Of a stretch of 52,762 nucleotides of DNA, positions 41,409 to 49,048 are shown piece after piece. The translations under genes and the position numbers were made by a program. The first letter of the stretch is position 1. Each line of letters opens with the position of its first letter. Source of the stretch: Clostridia bacterium (GTDB lineage Bacteria > Bacillota > Clostridia > Christensenellales > Borkfalkiaceae). The notes under the pieces were generated by a model. It saw only the letters and a program-made list of their open reading frames with translations. It had not been told where the DNA came from and did not search any database. The stretch spans positions 1-52,762 of the forward strand of contig JAFVPE010000012.1 of NCBI GenBank assembly GCA_017505465.1. Direction: 5' to 3'.

Positions 41409-41630
41409 ATGACTTGTTGCAATCAGGGTAATATCACCCTTTGGATTCTCATTGCTTTACTTGTTCTCGGCTCGAAAAACGGTTCGTTCTGCTCCAACAT
41501 TTTCAGCGGCTGCGGACTCCCCATCATCATCGCGCTTTTGTTCTGCCTTTACAAAAACGGAACGCTTGCTTCGTTGTTGACTCCTTCTTGCAACTGCAAC
41601 CATAACTGCAACTGCGGCTGCAACTATTGA
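41409..41630 (+). CDS. Small cysteine-rich membrane protein
   Basis: 73 residues with an AGGAGG site 6-7 nt before the ATG. It starts MTCCNQGN, has two hydrophobic segments (ITLWILIALLVLG and LPIIIALLFCLYKNG) separated by a Cys pair, and ends in a CNCNHNCNCGCNY tail; 11 Cys in all. It resembles the small high-cysteine proteins that clostridial genomes carry under the odd label chorion class high-cysteine protein. The tail could bind metal or a cluster. An inverted repeat CCGCAGG...CCTGCGG (about 41350-41392) lies in the leader. Function unknown. Confidence 0.75.
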   Translation: MTCCNQGNITLWILIALLVLGSKNGSFCSNIFSGCGLPIIIALLFCLYKNGTLASLLTPSCNCNHNCNCGCNY

Positions 41631-41670
41631 TTTCTTCTCCTTATCTCTTTCATAATTTTTTCGTTCCAAA

Positions 41671-41704
41671 AAAGAACGGGGTCGGTCAACCGATCCCGTT
41701 CTTT
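41671..41704. terminator. Bidirectional terminator
   Basis: AAGAACGGGGTCGG-TCAA-CCGATCCCGTTCTT, a 14-bp stem (one G-U), serves the Cys-rich gene (plus) and the Nudix gene (minus). Confidence 0.9.
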
Positions 41705-41706
41705 CT

Positions 41707-42237
41707 TTATTTTTGACGAAGCAAATACGCTTGCAAAGCAATAATCGTTTTTCCGTCGCATATTTCACCGTTTTTCAACATCTCTTGCACTTTTTCAAGC
41801 GGTACGTATTCCACGTCGAGAAATTCCCCTTCGTCTAAATGCGCCGCAACCTTTTTGCCTCCGTGCGCAAGATAAATATAAATTTTTTCGTTCGTATATC
41901 CCGGTGTGGGATAATCCACGAACAAAAGCTCTAATTCATCAGCTTGCACCCCCGCTTCTTCTTCAAGTTCACGCGCCGCCGCAAGTATGGGATCTTCCCC
42001 TTCGTTGAGCTTTCCTGCCGGAATCTCGTAAATGCTCTCGCCGTATGCATAGCGGTACTGCCGTACAAGCAATACTTTACCGTTTTCAACGTATAATACG
42101 CACGCGCCGCCGCTATGCTCTATAATTTCACGCTTGCAGGGATTCCCATCGGGAAGCTCTGCATCATCGCAACGCAACGTCAAAATCTTGCCCTTATAAA
42201 TATAATTTTTCTTTACTGTTTTTTCTACGTAATCCAT
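41707..42237 (-). CDS. Nudix hydrolase, ADP-ribose pyrophosphatase type
   Basis: 176 residues with a complete Nudix box (G5xE7xREUxEExGU): GKLNEGEDPILAAARELEEEAG at about residues 75-98, preceded by VLLVRQYRYAYGESIYEIPAG and followed by the P-T-PG-TNE segment of NudF enzymes. Expected to split ADP-ribose into AMP and ribose-5-phosphate. An extended -10 (TGCTATAAT, about 42285-42293, minus) lies upstream, and the ribosome-binding site (AAGGTG) is weak. Confidence 0.92.
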   Translation of the reverse strand: MDYVEKTVKKNYIYKGKILTLRCDDAELPDGNPCKREIIEHSGGACVLYVENGKVLLVRQYRYAYGESIYEIPAGKLNEGEDPILAAARELEEEAGVQADELELLFVDYPTPGYTNEKIYIYLAHGGKKVAAHLDEGEFLDVEYVPLEKVQEMLKNGEICDGKTIIALQAYLLRQK

Positions 42238-42332
42238 ACCGCACCTTTATGTCAATTTCAACAAGAAATACTTTTGTTACTGTCATTATAGCACAAAAAG
42301 TAAAAATAATAAATATTTTTTGGCAAAATATC

Positions 42333-42361
42333 TTGATTTTTTTCTTTTTTTTCGGTATAAT
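42333..42361 (+). promoter_or_regulatory. Promoter of the DUF4364/TSCPD genes
   Basis: TTGATT (42333-42338), 17 bp, TATAAT (42356-42361). The transcript start should be near 42368, giving a ~125-nt leader that holds a terminator. Confidence 0.85.
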
Positions 42362-42424
42362 ACATACGAAATGAAGTTACGGAGTCCAACTCGGCTACAA
42401 AAACCGTAAAATTCCTTTACCAAT

Positions 42425-42453
42425 GGTCGCACGTGTTAATATGCGACTTTTTT
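42425..42453 (+). terminator. Attenuator-like terminator in the DUF4364 leader
   Basis: GTCGCA and TGCGAC form a 6-bp stem with a 10-nt loop followed by TTTTTT, ~40 nt before the DUF4364 ATG. Upstream, TTACGG...CCGTAA can pair, and a 12-codon ORF without a ribosome-binding site starts at 42371. This suggests regulated read-through. Confidence 0.65.
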
Positions 42454-42492
42454 CTACTCAGCCACTCTTAGCGGTAATAAGGAGTCTCACAA

Positions 42493-43026
42493 ATGCAAAT
42501 GCAAGTCCAAGGCGAAATGTCCGTTAATAAGATGATTTTGCTTTTCGTTTTTGATAAAATGGAAAGTGCTCTTTCCGAACGCACGATTGTGGAAATGTGC
42601 ACGTCGGGAAACAATTGGCTTAATTATATGGATTGCATGGACTTGTTGCCTCGTCTTATTGACGACGGATTCCTTTGCAAAATTTCTTCCCCCGACGAAG
42701 AGCCCCTTTACACGCTCACAAGCGATGGACGAGAGAGTTTAAGCAACTTCTATATCATTATTCCAAAAAGTATTCGCGACGATATTTCCACGTTTGTTAA
42801 AAATAATAGCGGTAAATTCCGCAACCGTCAAGAATGCAAGGCGGACTATTATCAAAACGTAGACGGCACGTACACCGTTTATTTGAAAATACTCGCCCCC
42901 GTCCAACCTATGTTGGAATTGAAGTTCGTCCTTCCCGATAAAAAGACGGCGCAAACCATCTATAAAACTTGGGAAAACAAAGCTTCCGATTTATATTCGG
43001 CTATCTATGAAACGTTGGTTGACTAA
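42493..43026 (+). CDS. DUF4364 family winged-helix-like protein
   Basis: 177 residues. The N-terminal ~75 residues fit a winged helix (NKMILLFVFDKMESALSERT, then LLPRLIDDGFLCKI and LYTLTSDGRESLSNF). A C-terminal alpha/beta domain with YYQNVDGTYTVYLKILAP follows. DUF4364 proteins are conserved across Clostridia without assigned function. The domain suggests DNA binding. AAGGAG site. Behind an attenuator; the TSCPD gene follows after 40 bp. Confidence 0.88.
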   Translation: MQMQVQGEMSVNKMILLFVFDKMESALSERTIVEMCTSGNNWLNYMDCMDLLPRLIDDGFLCKISSPDEEPLYTLTSDGRESLSNFYIIIPKSIRDDISTFVKNNSGKFRNRQECKADYYQNVDGTYTVYLKILAPVQPMLELKFVLPDKKTAQTIYKTWENKASDLYSAIYETLVD

Positions 43027-43066
43027 ACCTATCGATAATTGAAACATTAAGTGAGGTATATTAATA

Positions 43067-43324
43067 ATGTTTACTTACTCCACCAAAGGCACTTGCTCCA
43101 GACAAATTCTTTTTGACGTTGACGAAAACAACAAAATGCACAACGTGCGTTTTATCGGCGGTTGCGGCGGCAACTTGCAAGGTATTGCTCGTCTTGTTGA
43201 AAACAAAGACATCGACGAAGTTGAAGCTTTGCTTGCAGGCATCCGTTGTAAAGGCAACACGTCTTGCCCCGATCAGCTTTCCAAAGCAATCGGCGAATAC
43301 AAAGCATCTAAAAATTCAAATTAA
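43067..43324 (+). CDS. TSCPD domain protein (TIGR03905 type)
   Basis: 85 residues with GTCSRQILFDVDENNKMHNV, FIGGCGGNLQGIARLVEN, and the name-giving TSCPDQLSKAIGEY near the C-terminus. Four conserved Cys are likely metal ligands, as in the TSCPD tail of class II ribonucleotide reductases. The stand-alone family is common in Clostridia; function unknown. Confidence 0.92.
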   Translation: MFTYSTKGTCSRQILFDVDENNKMHNVRFIGGCGGNLQGIARLVENKDIDEVEALLAGIRCKGNTSCPDQLSKAIGEYKASKNSN

Positions 43325-43337
43325 CCACAAATAAAAT

Positions 43338-43367
43338 GAAACCGCGCGGCATTCGCCGCGCGGTTTC
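43338..43367. terminator. Bidirectional terminator between TSCPD gene and purH
   Basis: GAAACCGCGCGGC-ATTC-GCCGCGCGGTTTC, a 13-bp GC-rich stem, sits between two convergent stop codons. Confidence 0.9.
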
Positions 43368-43377
43368 ATTATATATA

Positions 43378-44919
43378 TTAATGCTTAAAATGTCTATCGC
43401 CAACAAAGATCATCGCGATTCCCGCTGCGTCGCAAGCGTCGATCGAGAGTTGATCTTTAATACTGCCGCCCGGTTGTACGATCGCCGTAATCCCCGCCTT
43501 TACGCATTCTTCTACACAATCGGGGAACGGGAAGAACGCATCGCTCGCCATAACCGAGCCTTTTACTTCTTCGCCTGCATGCGCAATCGCCTGCTGCGCC
43601 GCCCAAATACGGTTGGTTTGCCCCATACCGATACCCGTCGTTCTATCTTCCTTACCAACGACGATTGCATTCGATTTCGTGTGCTTTACCACCTTCCAAT
43701 TGAACATCAACGCCTTCATTTCTTCTTCCGTAGGCGCACGCTTGGTAACAACCTTCAAATTCTCGGGGGCAAACAACGTTTCATCGTAATCTTGCACAAG
43801 CAAGCCGCCGTACACTTTCTTCATATCGTACGCACTCTTTTCTCGCTTCGCCTTGATATCAGGCAATTCGAGCAAGCGAATATTCTTCTTTTGTTCGAGA
43901 ATCGCCAACGCGCCTTCCGTGAAGGATTCCGCAATAACGATTTCAATGAAAATCTTATTAATTTCCGTTGCCGTCGCTTCGTCCACCGTGCCGTTGATTG
44001 CCAAAATGCCACCGAATACAGATACGGGATCGGATTCATACGCCTTAACGTACGCTTCGTAAATGGTCTTACCTACGCCGACACCGCAAGGATTTGCGTG
44101 TTTACAAGCAACTACGCAGGGTTCGTCGCCGAACTCTTTTACCAGCTCCAACGCACCGTTTGCATCGTTGATATTATTGTAGGAAAGCTCCTTACCCCAA
44201 AGCTGTTTCGCCTTGGAAAGCGAGCCAGGACGAATAAATTCTTCGCTATAATAGGAAGCGCCTTGGTGGGGATTTTCGCCATAGCGCATATCCTGCGTTT
44301 TCTCGTAAGCAAACGTAATGCTATCAGGGAAACGGATATCCAATTGCTGCGCAAGATAGTTGGAAATCATGCTATCGTAAACTGCCGTATGTGCGAATAC
44401 CTTATATTGAAGGTATTTCTTGGTGTCAAGCGTAATTTCGCCGGCTTCAAGCTCGGAGAGCACCCTCTCGTAATCTTTGGGATCGACTACGACCGCAACG
44501 TCTTGATAATTCTTTGCCGCCGCACGAATCATCGTAGGTCCACCGATGTCGATATTTTCAACTGCATCTTCAAACGCTACGCCGGGCTTAGAAATCGTCG
44601 CCTTGAACGGATAAAGATTCACCGCAACAATATCGATGGTGTTAATCCCCAATTTTTCAAGTTGCGCCATGTGCTCGGGATTGGAGCGCATTGCAAGCAA
44701 CCCTGCGTGCACGATAGGATGCAAAGTCTTTACTCTGCCGTCTAAACATTCGGGAAAACCGGTCAATTCGCTAATACCGATAACGGGCAAGCCTGCGTCT
44801 TTCAAGGCTTTCGCCGTTCCGCCTGTGGAAATAATCTCATAATCGCATGCGATCAATCTTTGACAAAATTCCACAATGCCGCTTTTGTCGGAAACGCTTA
44901 CCAATGCTCTTTTTTTCAT
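43378..44919 (-). CDS. purH: Bifunctional AICAR formyltransferase / IMP cyclohydrolase
   Basis: 513 residues. The N-terminal cyclohydrolase domain (~1-195) starts [20 protein letters not shown], with STGGTAKAL and [15 protein letters not shown]. The C-terminal transformylase domain has [27 protein letters not shown] and the end FVGDRHFKH. Performs the last two steps of IMP synthesis and consumes AICAR released by HisF. Monocistronic here, away from other pur genes. GAGGTG site. Confidence 0.97.
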   Translation of the reverse strand: MKKRALVSVSDKSGIVEFCQRLIACDYEIISTGGTAKALKDAGLPVIGISELTGFPECLDGRVKTLHPIVHAGLLAMRSNPEHMAQLEKLGINTIDIVAVNLYPFKATISKPGVAFEDAVENIDIGGPTMIRAAAKNYQDVAVVVDPKDYERVLSELEAGEITLDTKKYLQYKVFAHTAVYDSMISNYLAQQLDIRFPDSITFAYEKTQDMRYGENPHQGASYYSEEFIRPGSLSKAKQLWGKELSYNNINDANGALELVKEFGDEPCVVACKHANPCGVGVGKTIYEAYVKAYESDPVSVFGGILAINGTVDEATATEINKIFIEIVIAESFTEGALAILEQKKNIRLLELPDIKAKREKSAYDMKKVYGGLLVQDYDETLFAPENLKVVTKRAPTEEEMKALMFNWKVVKHTKSNAIVVGKEDRTTGIGMGQTNRIWAAQQAIAHAGEEVKGSVMASDAFFPFPDCVEECVKAGITAIVQPGGSIKDQLSIDACDAAGIAMIFVGDRHFKH

Positions 44920-44971
44920 AATATCAACACCTCGTGTGTTATTTTTACTAATTTTTGCGCATAATGCTTAT

Positions 44972-45337
44972 ATGATTATCATGTATATTATGCTTATCGC
45001 CTATATACTCGCTATCAATTTCTACGCCTTTTTGCTCGTTAAATCCTTGCGAGATAAAGAACGGCAAGAAGAACTTGAAAAGCAAACCATACCCTTATCT
45101 TACTCTGTTGCAAACGAAACTGCGCCCGAACAAAAGAAAACGGAAAAAGGAACGGGGAAATTATTCATCACAGCCGCGCTTGGTGGTGCAATCACAATCT
45201 ACGTGTGTATGTTTATATTAAAATATAGACGCGCGGATCTACTTTTAATGATTGCTATGCCGTTGCTCGGTGTGTTGAACGTATATCTTTGGGTTCTTCT
45301 ATTCCGTTCGGGATTCTCTTTTTTGATGATACGATAA
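44972..45337 (+). CDS. Small membrane protein, DUF1294-like
   Basis: Taken from ATG 44972 (121 residues), because the longer frame would run into purH. One N-terminal helix (MIIMYIMLIAYILAINFYAFLLV), a charged cytosolic stretch (KSLRDKERQEELEKQ), then two helices (LFITAALGGAITIYVCMFIL and LLLMIAMPLLGVLNVYLWVLLF). The order resembles DUF1294 proteins but the match is loose. No good ribosome-binding site, so the start is uncertain. Terminator at 45347. Confidence 0.65.
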   Translation: MIIMYIMLIAYILAINFYAFLLVKSLRDKERQEELEKQTIPLSYSVANETAPEQKKTEKGTGKLFITAALGGAITIYVCMFILKYRRADLLLMIAMPLLGVLNVYLWVLLFRSGFSFLMIR

Positions 45338-45346
45338 CGCTATTTT

Positions 45347-45370
45347 GGGGGCTTCACGCCCCTTTTTTTT
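45347..45370 (+). terminator. Terminator of the small membrane protein gene
   Basis: GGGGC-TTCAC-GCCCC followed by eight T. Beyond it, up to 45525, the DNA is very AT-rich with no gene. Confidence 0.9.
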
Positions 45371-45525
45371 ATTATAACATATTTTTTTTAATAACACAAG
45401 AAAATGAAAAAATCTTCCTTCAATTTTTGATTGCGAAAATTTTTCACATTTTTTTGTGATTTTTGGCACATGAAAAAAGAAATAAAAAATTTTGTGATTT
45501 TTTTGAAAAAATCGGCGAAAAATAT

Positions 45526-45554
45526 TTGACAAATCTTTTTTATAATGCTATTAT
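45526..45554 (+). promoter_or_regulatory. Promoter of the tRNA array
   Basis: TTGACA (45526-45531), 17 bp, TATTAT (45549-45554), preceded by long A/T tracts resembling an UP element, ~40 bp before tRNA-Gly. Confidence 0.8.
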
Positions 45555-45594
45555 ATACAAGCGTTGTCGATGCGGAGATGAATTGCGACGAAAT

Positions 45595-45668
<74 letters not shown>

Positions 45669-45688
45669 CATTTGTGAAGCATTTCGAT

Positions 45689-45765
45689 GCGCCTGTAGCT
45701 CAGTTGGATAGAGCAACGGCCTTCTAAGCCGTGTGTCAGGAGTTCGAATCTCTTCAGGCGCACCA
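45689..45765 (+). tRNA. tRNA-Arg(TCT)
   Basis: Acceptor GCGCCTG/CAGGCGC; anticodon loop CTTCTAA (TCT); encoded CCA. Confidence 0.96.
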
Positions 45766-45771
45766 ATATAT

Positions 45772-45849
45772 GGCGGGCATAGCTCAGTTGGTTAGAGCGC
45801 CAGATTGTGGCCCTGGAGGTCGTGAGTTCGATTCTCTCTGCCCGCCCCA
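45772..45849 (+). tRNA. tRNA-His(GTG)
   Basis: Acceptor GCGGGCA/TGCCCGC with the extra G-1 opposite C73; anticodon loop TTGTGGC (GTG); encoded CCA. Confidence 0.96.
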
Positions 45850-45867
45850 CTATTATCATCGCTACAT

Positions 45868-45943
45868 TGGGGTGTCGCCAAGTGGTTAAGGCACCGGATT
45901 TTGATTCCGGCATTCGTAGGTTCAAATCCTGCCACCCCAGCCA
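45868..45943 (+). tRNA. tRNA-Gln(TTG)
   Basis: Acceptor TGGGGTG/CACCCCA; anticodon loop TTTTGAT (TTG); encoded CCA. Confidence 0.96.
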
Positions 45944-45966
45944 TTGGTGGCGCAACTCTTGATATC

Positions 45967-46042
45967 GGCCCATTAGCTCAGTCGGTAGAGCACCTGATTT
46001 TTAATCAGGGTGTCCGGAGTTCGAGTCTCCGATGGACCACCA
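45967..46042 (+). tRNA. tRNA-Lys(TTT)
   Basis: Acceptor GGCCCAT/ATGGACC has a C3-A70 mismatch; anticodon loop TTTTTAA (TTT); T-arm CGGAG-TTCGAGT-CTCCG; encoded CCA. Confidence 0.94.
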
Positions 46043-46046
46043 ATAT

Positions 46047-46122
46047 GGACGATTAGCTCAGCTGGTAGAGCAATTGACTCTTAATCAATGGGCCCAGGGT
46101 TCGAGTCCCTGATCGTCCACCA
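46047..46122 (+). tRNA. tRNA-Lys(CTT)
   Basis: Acceptor GGACGAT/ATCGTCC fully paired; anticodon loop CTCTTAA (CTT); encoded CCA. Last tRNA of the array, followed by a terminator and two copies of its own 3' end. Confidence 0.96.
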
Positions 46123-46373
46123 GAGAAAAAGCACCTCTTTCGGGGTGTTTTTTCTTTGCTTTAGATTGGGACGAGAACCCGTGAAAGGGTTCGGAAAATG
46201 CTTGCATTTTCTTTGAGCAACGCGAAAGCCCCCTGATCGTCCACCAGAAATAAAGGCATCCTTTATGGATGCCTTTATTTTTGCTTTGGCGAGCACGAGA
46301 ACCCTGTAAGAGTTCGGAAAATGCTTGCATTTTCTTTAAGCAACGCAAAAGCCCCTTGATTTGTCCACCAGAG
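46110..46373 (+). repeat. Tandem tRNA-tail/terminator repeat, two units of ~124 bp
   Basis: The 3' end of tRNA-Lys(CTT), TGATCGTCCACCAGA (46110-46124), recurs exactly at 46234-46248 and with changes at 46357-46373. The second copy has its own terminator, a 13-bp stem at 46250-46279. Each unit also has GAACCC-GTGAAA-GGGTTC or its variant, the palindrome GAAAATGCTTGCATTTTC, then GAGCAACGCGAAAGCCCC. The third copy has a degraded terminator. No tRNA bodies are attached. Small reading frames across this stretch are artefacts. Confidence 0.85.
46132..46157 (+). terminator. Terminator of the tRNA array
   Basis: CACCTC-TTTC-GGGGTG (one G-U pair) followed by TTTTTTCTTT, 9 nt after the tRNA-Lys(CTT) CCA. 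Confidence 0.85.
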
Positions 46374-46459
46374 AAAAACACCTATTTTAATGTACTTTTT
46401 CTTTATATTAATTAGAGCGTGAGGAGTAACTAACTCTTCACGCTCTTTCATTTTACTAT

Positions 46460-48922
46460 TTAAGCCGTCACTTTAGCAAAGTCAGTTACGATGATTTGAC
46501 TTTCGTCAATAGGTTCTTCCGCCGTAATAATCACCGATTTTTCCTTACCCGCTTCTACGTCGATATAATTATCGGAATAGAGATACTTATAGTTATCCTT
46601 CAACGAGATAAATACCGATTTCGCAAACGCATTCGCCTTAATCGTTACCTTCACGGAACAAGCGTCAAGCTTTTCCGTTTCTACGTCATAATCACTCGTA
46701 AAGCGCACACCGCTCCAGAATTTAGACGAATATACAATGGAGCGCCCTTCGCCGTTTTCAACGTATTCCGCAAACAAATAAACGTCCTTGCGTTCTTTAT
46801 CGCAGTCAATTCTTTCCTTATAAACGCCCGTCAAATTGGTCACTTGCGTTTCGCTTTCGCTCAAAATTTTGCCGTCAAACGTCTTAATTCCATAACGAAT
46901 CGGAGTGGAATAGGGTTGAAGAGTATCGTTGATAACGACAAGCTCCGTTTCCCCTTTGTTATTTTCCACAAACGTAACAAGACGAGGCGCATACGAGCGC
47001 ATCATTTGGTAATAAACCTGCTTAGGCTCACACCAATAGTCAATTGCCGACCAGCTCCCCGAAGGCCAAATATCCGAATACATCCAATTCATGAAGCCGC
47101 CCGTACGCCCTTCGTTGGAACGAGTAAATTCCGCTTCCGCACGCATACATTCCGCATGGACCTGCATTGCTTTTGCCGTAAAATCTTCCAAGCTCTTCAC
47201 TTTGCCGTAGTGATCTTCCGCATACTTCATTTGACGTTTTGCGAAGGTCATTGGCACGCTACCGTACGGATTTTCCATTAAACGATCGTCCCACAGCTCA
47301 TTCATAGGCCAAAGCTTATCTTCGGGATAGATTTTCTTGTTTGTTTCCACTGTATTCGGCCCCATAAGCGCCGCTTCCGAAACAAAAGGTACTACCTTTT
47401 CCGCGACCAAAGAACGATATACTTCGGGCTTTTCCAAAAGACTTCTTTCGAAAGAGTTATGGTGGCTTTCCCCCGACGTACTATCTTGCCCAACGTCCGT
47501 CCAACTGCAAGGCGATTGCGTTGCATAGGGACGAGTTCTATCCAAATTCATAATTGCGCCACGCAACAATACGTTTACGAAGAAATCACCTTTGGTAATA
47601 CATCTGCCGTAAGCGCCCGTTTTTTCGTTGCCGCCGCACCAATATACAAGCGACGTATGATTGCGCAAACGTCTTACCTGATAATCAACTTCACGAAGCA
47701 TATTATCTACCCACTCGGGCTTATCTTCGGGAATATCCGCACAAGCAAGCATAATATCTTGCCATACCATAATACCCTTCTCGTCGCAAAGATTGTAGAA
47801 AATATCCTTTTCATAGATGCCGCCGCCCCAAACGCGAAGCATATTAAAGTTACCTTGCGCCGCCAAGTCAGTCAAACGGTCATATTTTTCATCCTCGACA
47901 ACCCCCGTAAAGCATTCGATGGGAATCCAATTCGCACCTCTTACAAAAATGACCTTTCCGTTGATTTCCAATTCATATCCAAGCGAATTATCCGATTTGG
48001 GTTTTTCAAGCAATCTAACCGATCTAAATCCCAATTTCCCCGATCTTTCCGCGATGACCTTACCACCCCTTTCTAATTCGATGACGTAATTATACAAGGG
48101 ATGTTCGCCATAACCAATCGGCCACCAAAGCTCAAAATCTTCCATCTTGAAACAAGCGAGATTCTTTTTGCCCGTGACCTTGAAGGATTTTTTAATATAG
48201 TCCTTACTCGACGGTTTTTTGGATAAGTAATAATGCAACGTATCCCCGTCTTCGGGTACGTAAGTATTGTCAATCGCCTTTCCGTTCGCGTCAACAAGCG
48301 GATTGGTGTCGTAATTAAGCTCCGTAAGGAAGGTCACGTTCCCTTCTGCATCCGCAATTACGTATGCGTCGTTGATGTTACAGCTGACGCCATATTCTAA
48401 ATACACGTCTTCCCAAATACCGTATGCGCAAATCTTTGGAGCCCAATCCCAACCGAAATGACACTGCGCTTTTCTCACGAAAATTCTTGCTTCGTTGAAA
48501 ATGGAATAATATCCCGTCGTATCGAAGGTATCCATTTTATTGAGTGTAGATTTCATTTCCACGCGCAATTCGTTTTTGCCCAATTTCAACAGCTCTTTCA
48601 CGTCAAAACGATATTGCAAAAACATATTTTCCGTACTACCAAGCAATTGATTGTTTAAATAAATATCCGAATATACGTCAATTCCGTTAAAAACCAATCG
48701 AATTGACTCTTGCGCCAAAAGCGTTTCGTCTGCATTAATTTCGGAAATATACGTAAAATCTTGACGGGGAATCCATTCGTTCCCTTTTTGGTTGTCCCCA
48801 AAATAAGGATTCTTTACGATGCCTGCATTATACAAGTCAATCGTAATATCCCCAGGAACTTTTGCGGGAATAGTACGTCCGTCAAAAACCAAGCGCCAAT
48901 TTTGTATTTTTACCTTTTTCAT
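46460..48922 (-). CDS. Beta-mannosidase, glycoside hydrolase family 2
   Basis: 820 residues, no signal peptide, so cytosolic. The N-terminal jelly-roll domain has VKIQNWRLVFDGRTIPAKVPGD and FNGIDVYSDIYLNNQLLGSTENMF; the FGWDWAPKI motif is typical of GH2 mannosidases. The TIM barrel has NMLRVWGGGIYEKDIFYNLCDE, the acid/base Glu in LVYWCGGNEKTG (other members have CGNNE) and the probable nucleophile Glu in VVPFVSEAALMG. C-terminal Ig-like domains follow. Removes terminal beta-linked mannose, probably from imported N-glycan or mannan oligosaccharides. Next to the GH95 enzyme in the same orientation. Confidence 0.94.
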   Translation of the reverse strand: MKKVKIQNWRLVFDGRTIPAKVPGDITIDLYNAGIVKNPYFGDNQKGNEWIPRQDFTYISEINADETLLAQESIRLVFNGIDVYSDIYLNNQLLGSTENMFLQYRFDVKELLKLGKNELRVEMKSTLNKMDTFDTTGYYSIFNEARIFVRKAQCHFGWDWAPKICAYGIWEDVYLEYGVSCNINDAYVIADAEGNVTFLTELNYDTNPLVDANGKAIDNTYVPEDGDTLHYYLSKKPSSKDYIKKSFKVTGKKNLACFKMEDFELWWPIGYGEHPLYNYVIELERGGKVIAERSGKLGFRSVRLLEKPKSDNSLGYELEINGKVIFVRGANWIPIECFTGVVEDEKYDRLTDLAAQGNFNMLRVWGGGIYEKDIFYNLCDEKGIMVWQDIMLACADIPEDKPEWVDNMLREVDYQVRRLRNHTSLVYWCGGNEKTGAYGRCITKGDFFVNVLLRGAIMNLDRTRPYATQSPCSWTDVGQDSTSGESHHNSFERSLLEKPEVYRSLVAEKVVPFVSEAALMGPNTVETNKKIYPEDKLWPMNELWDDRLMENPYGSVPMTFAKRQMKYAEDHYGKVKSLEDFTAKAMQVHAECMRAEAEFTRSNEGRTGGFMNWMYSDIWPSGSWSAIDYWCEPKQVYYQMMRSYAPRLVTFVENNKGETELVVINDTLQPYSTPIRYGIKTFDGKILSESETQVTNLTGVYKERIDCDKERKDVYLFAEYVENGEGRSIVYSSKFWSGVRFTSDYDVETEKLDACSVKVTIKANAFAKSVFISLKDNYKYLYSDNYIDVEAGKEKSVIITAEEPIDESQIIVTDFAKVTA

Positions 48923-49048
48923 AGTATTTAACTAGCTCCTTAGAATATTTCGCTTACACATTAGTCTTTTTATTATACCATACCGATATTTTTTTGTCAG
49001 TAGACGAAAATTGCAAATATGTGCTGTAAAATCGCATCAAAGCATTAC

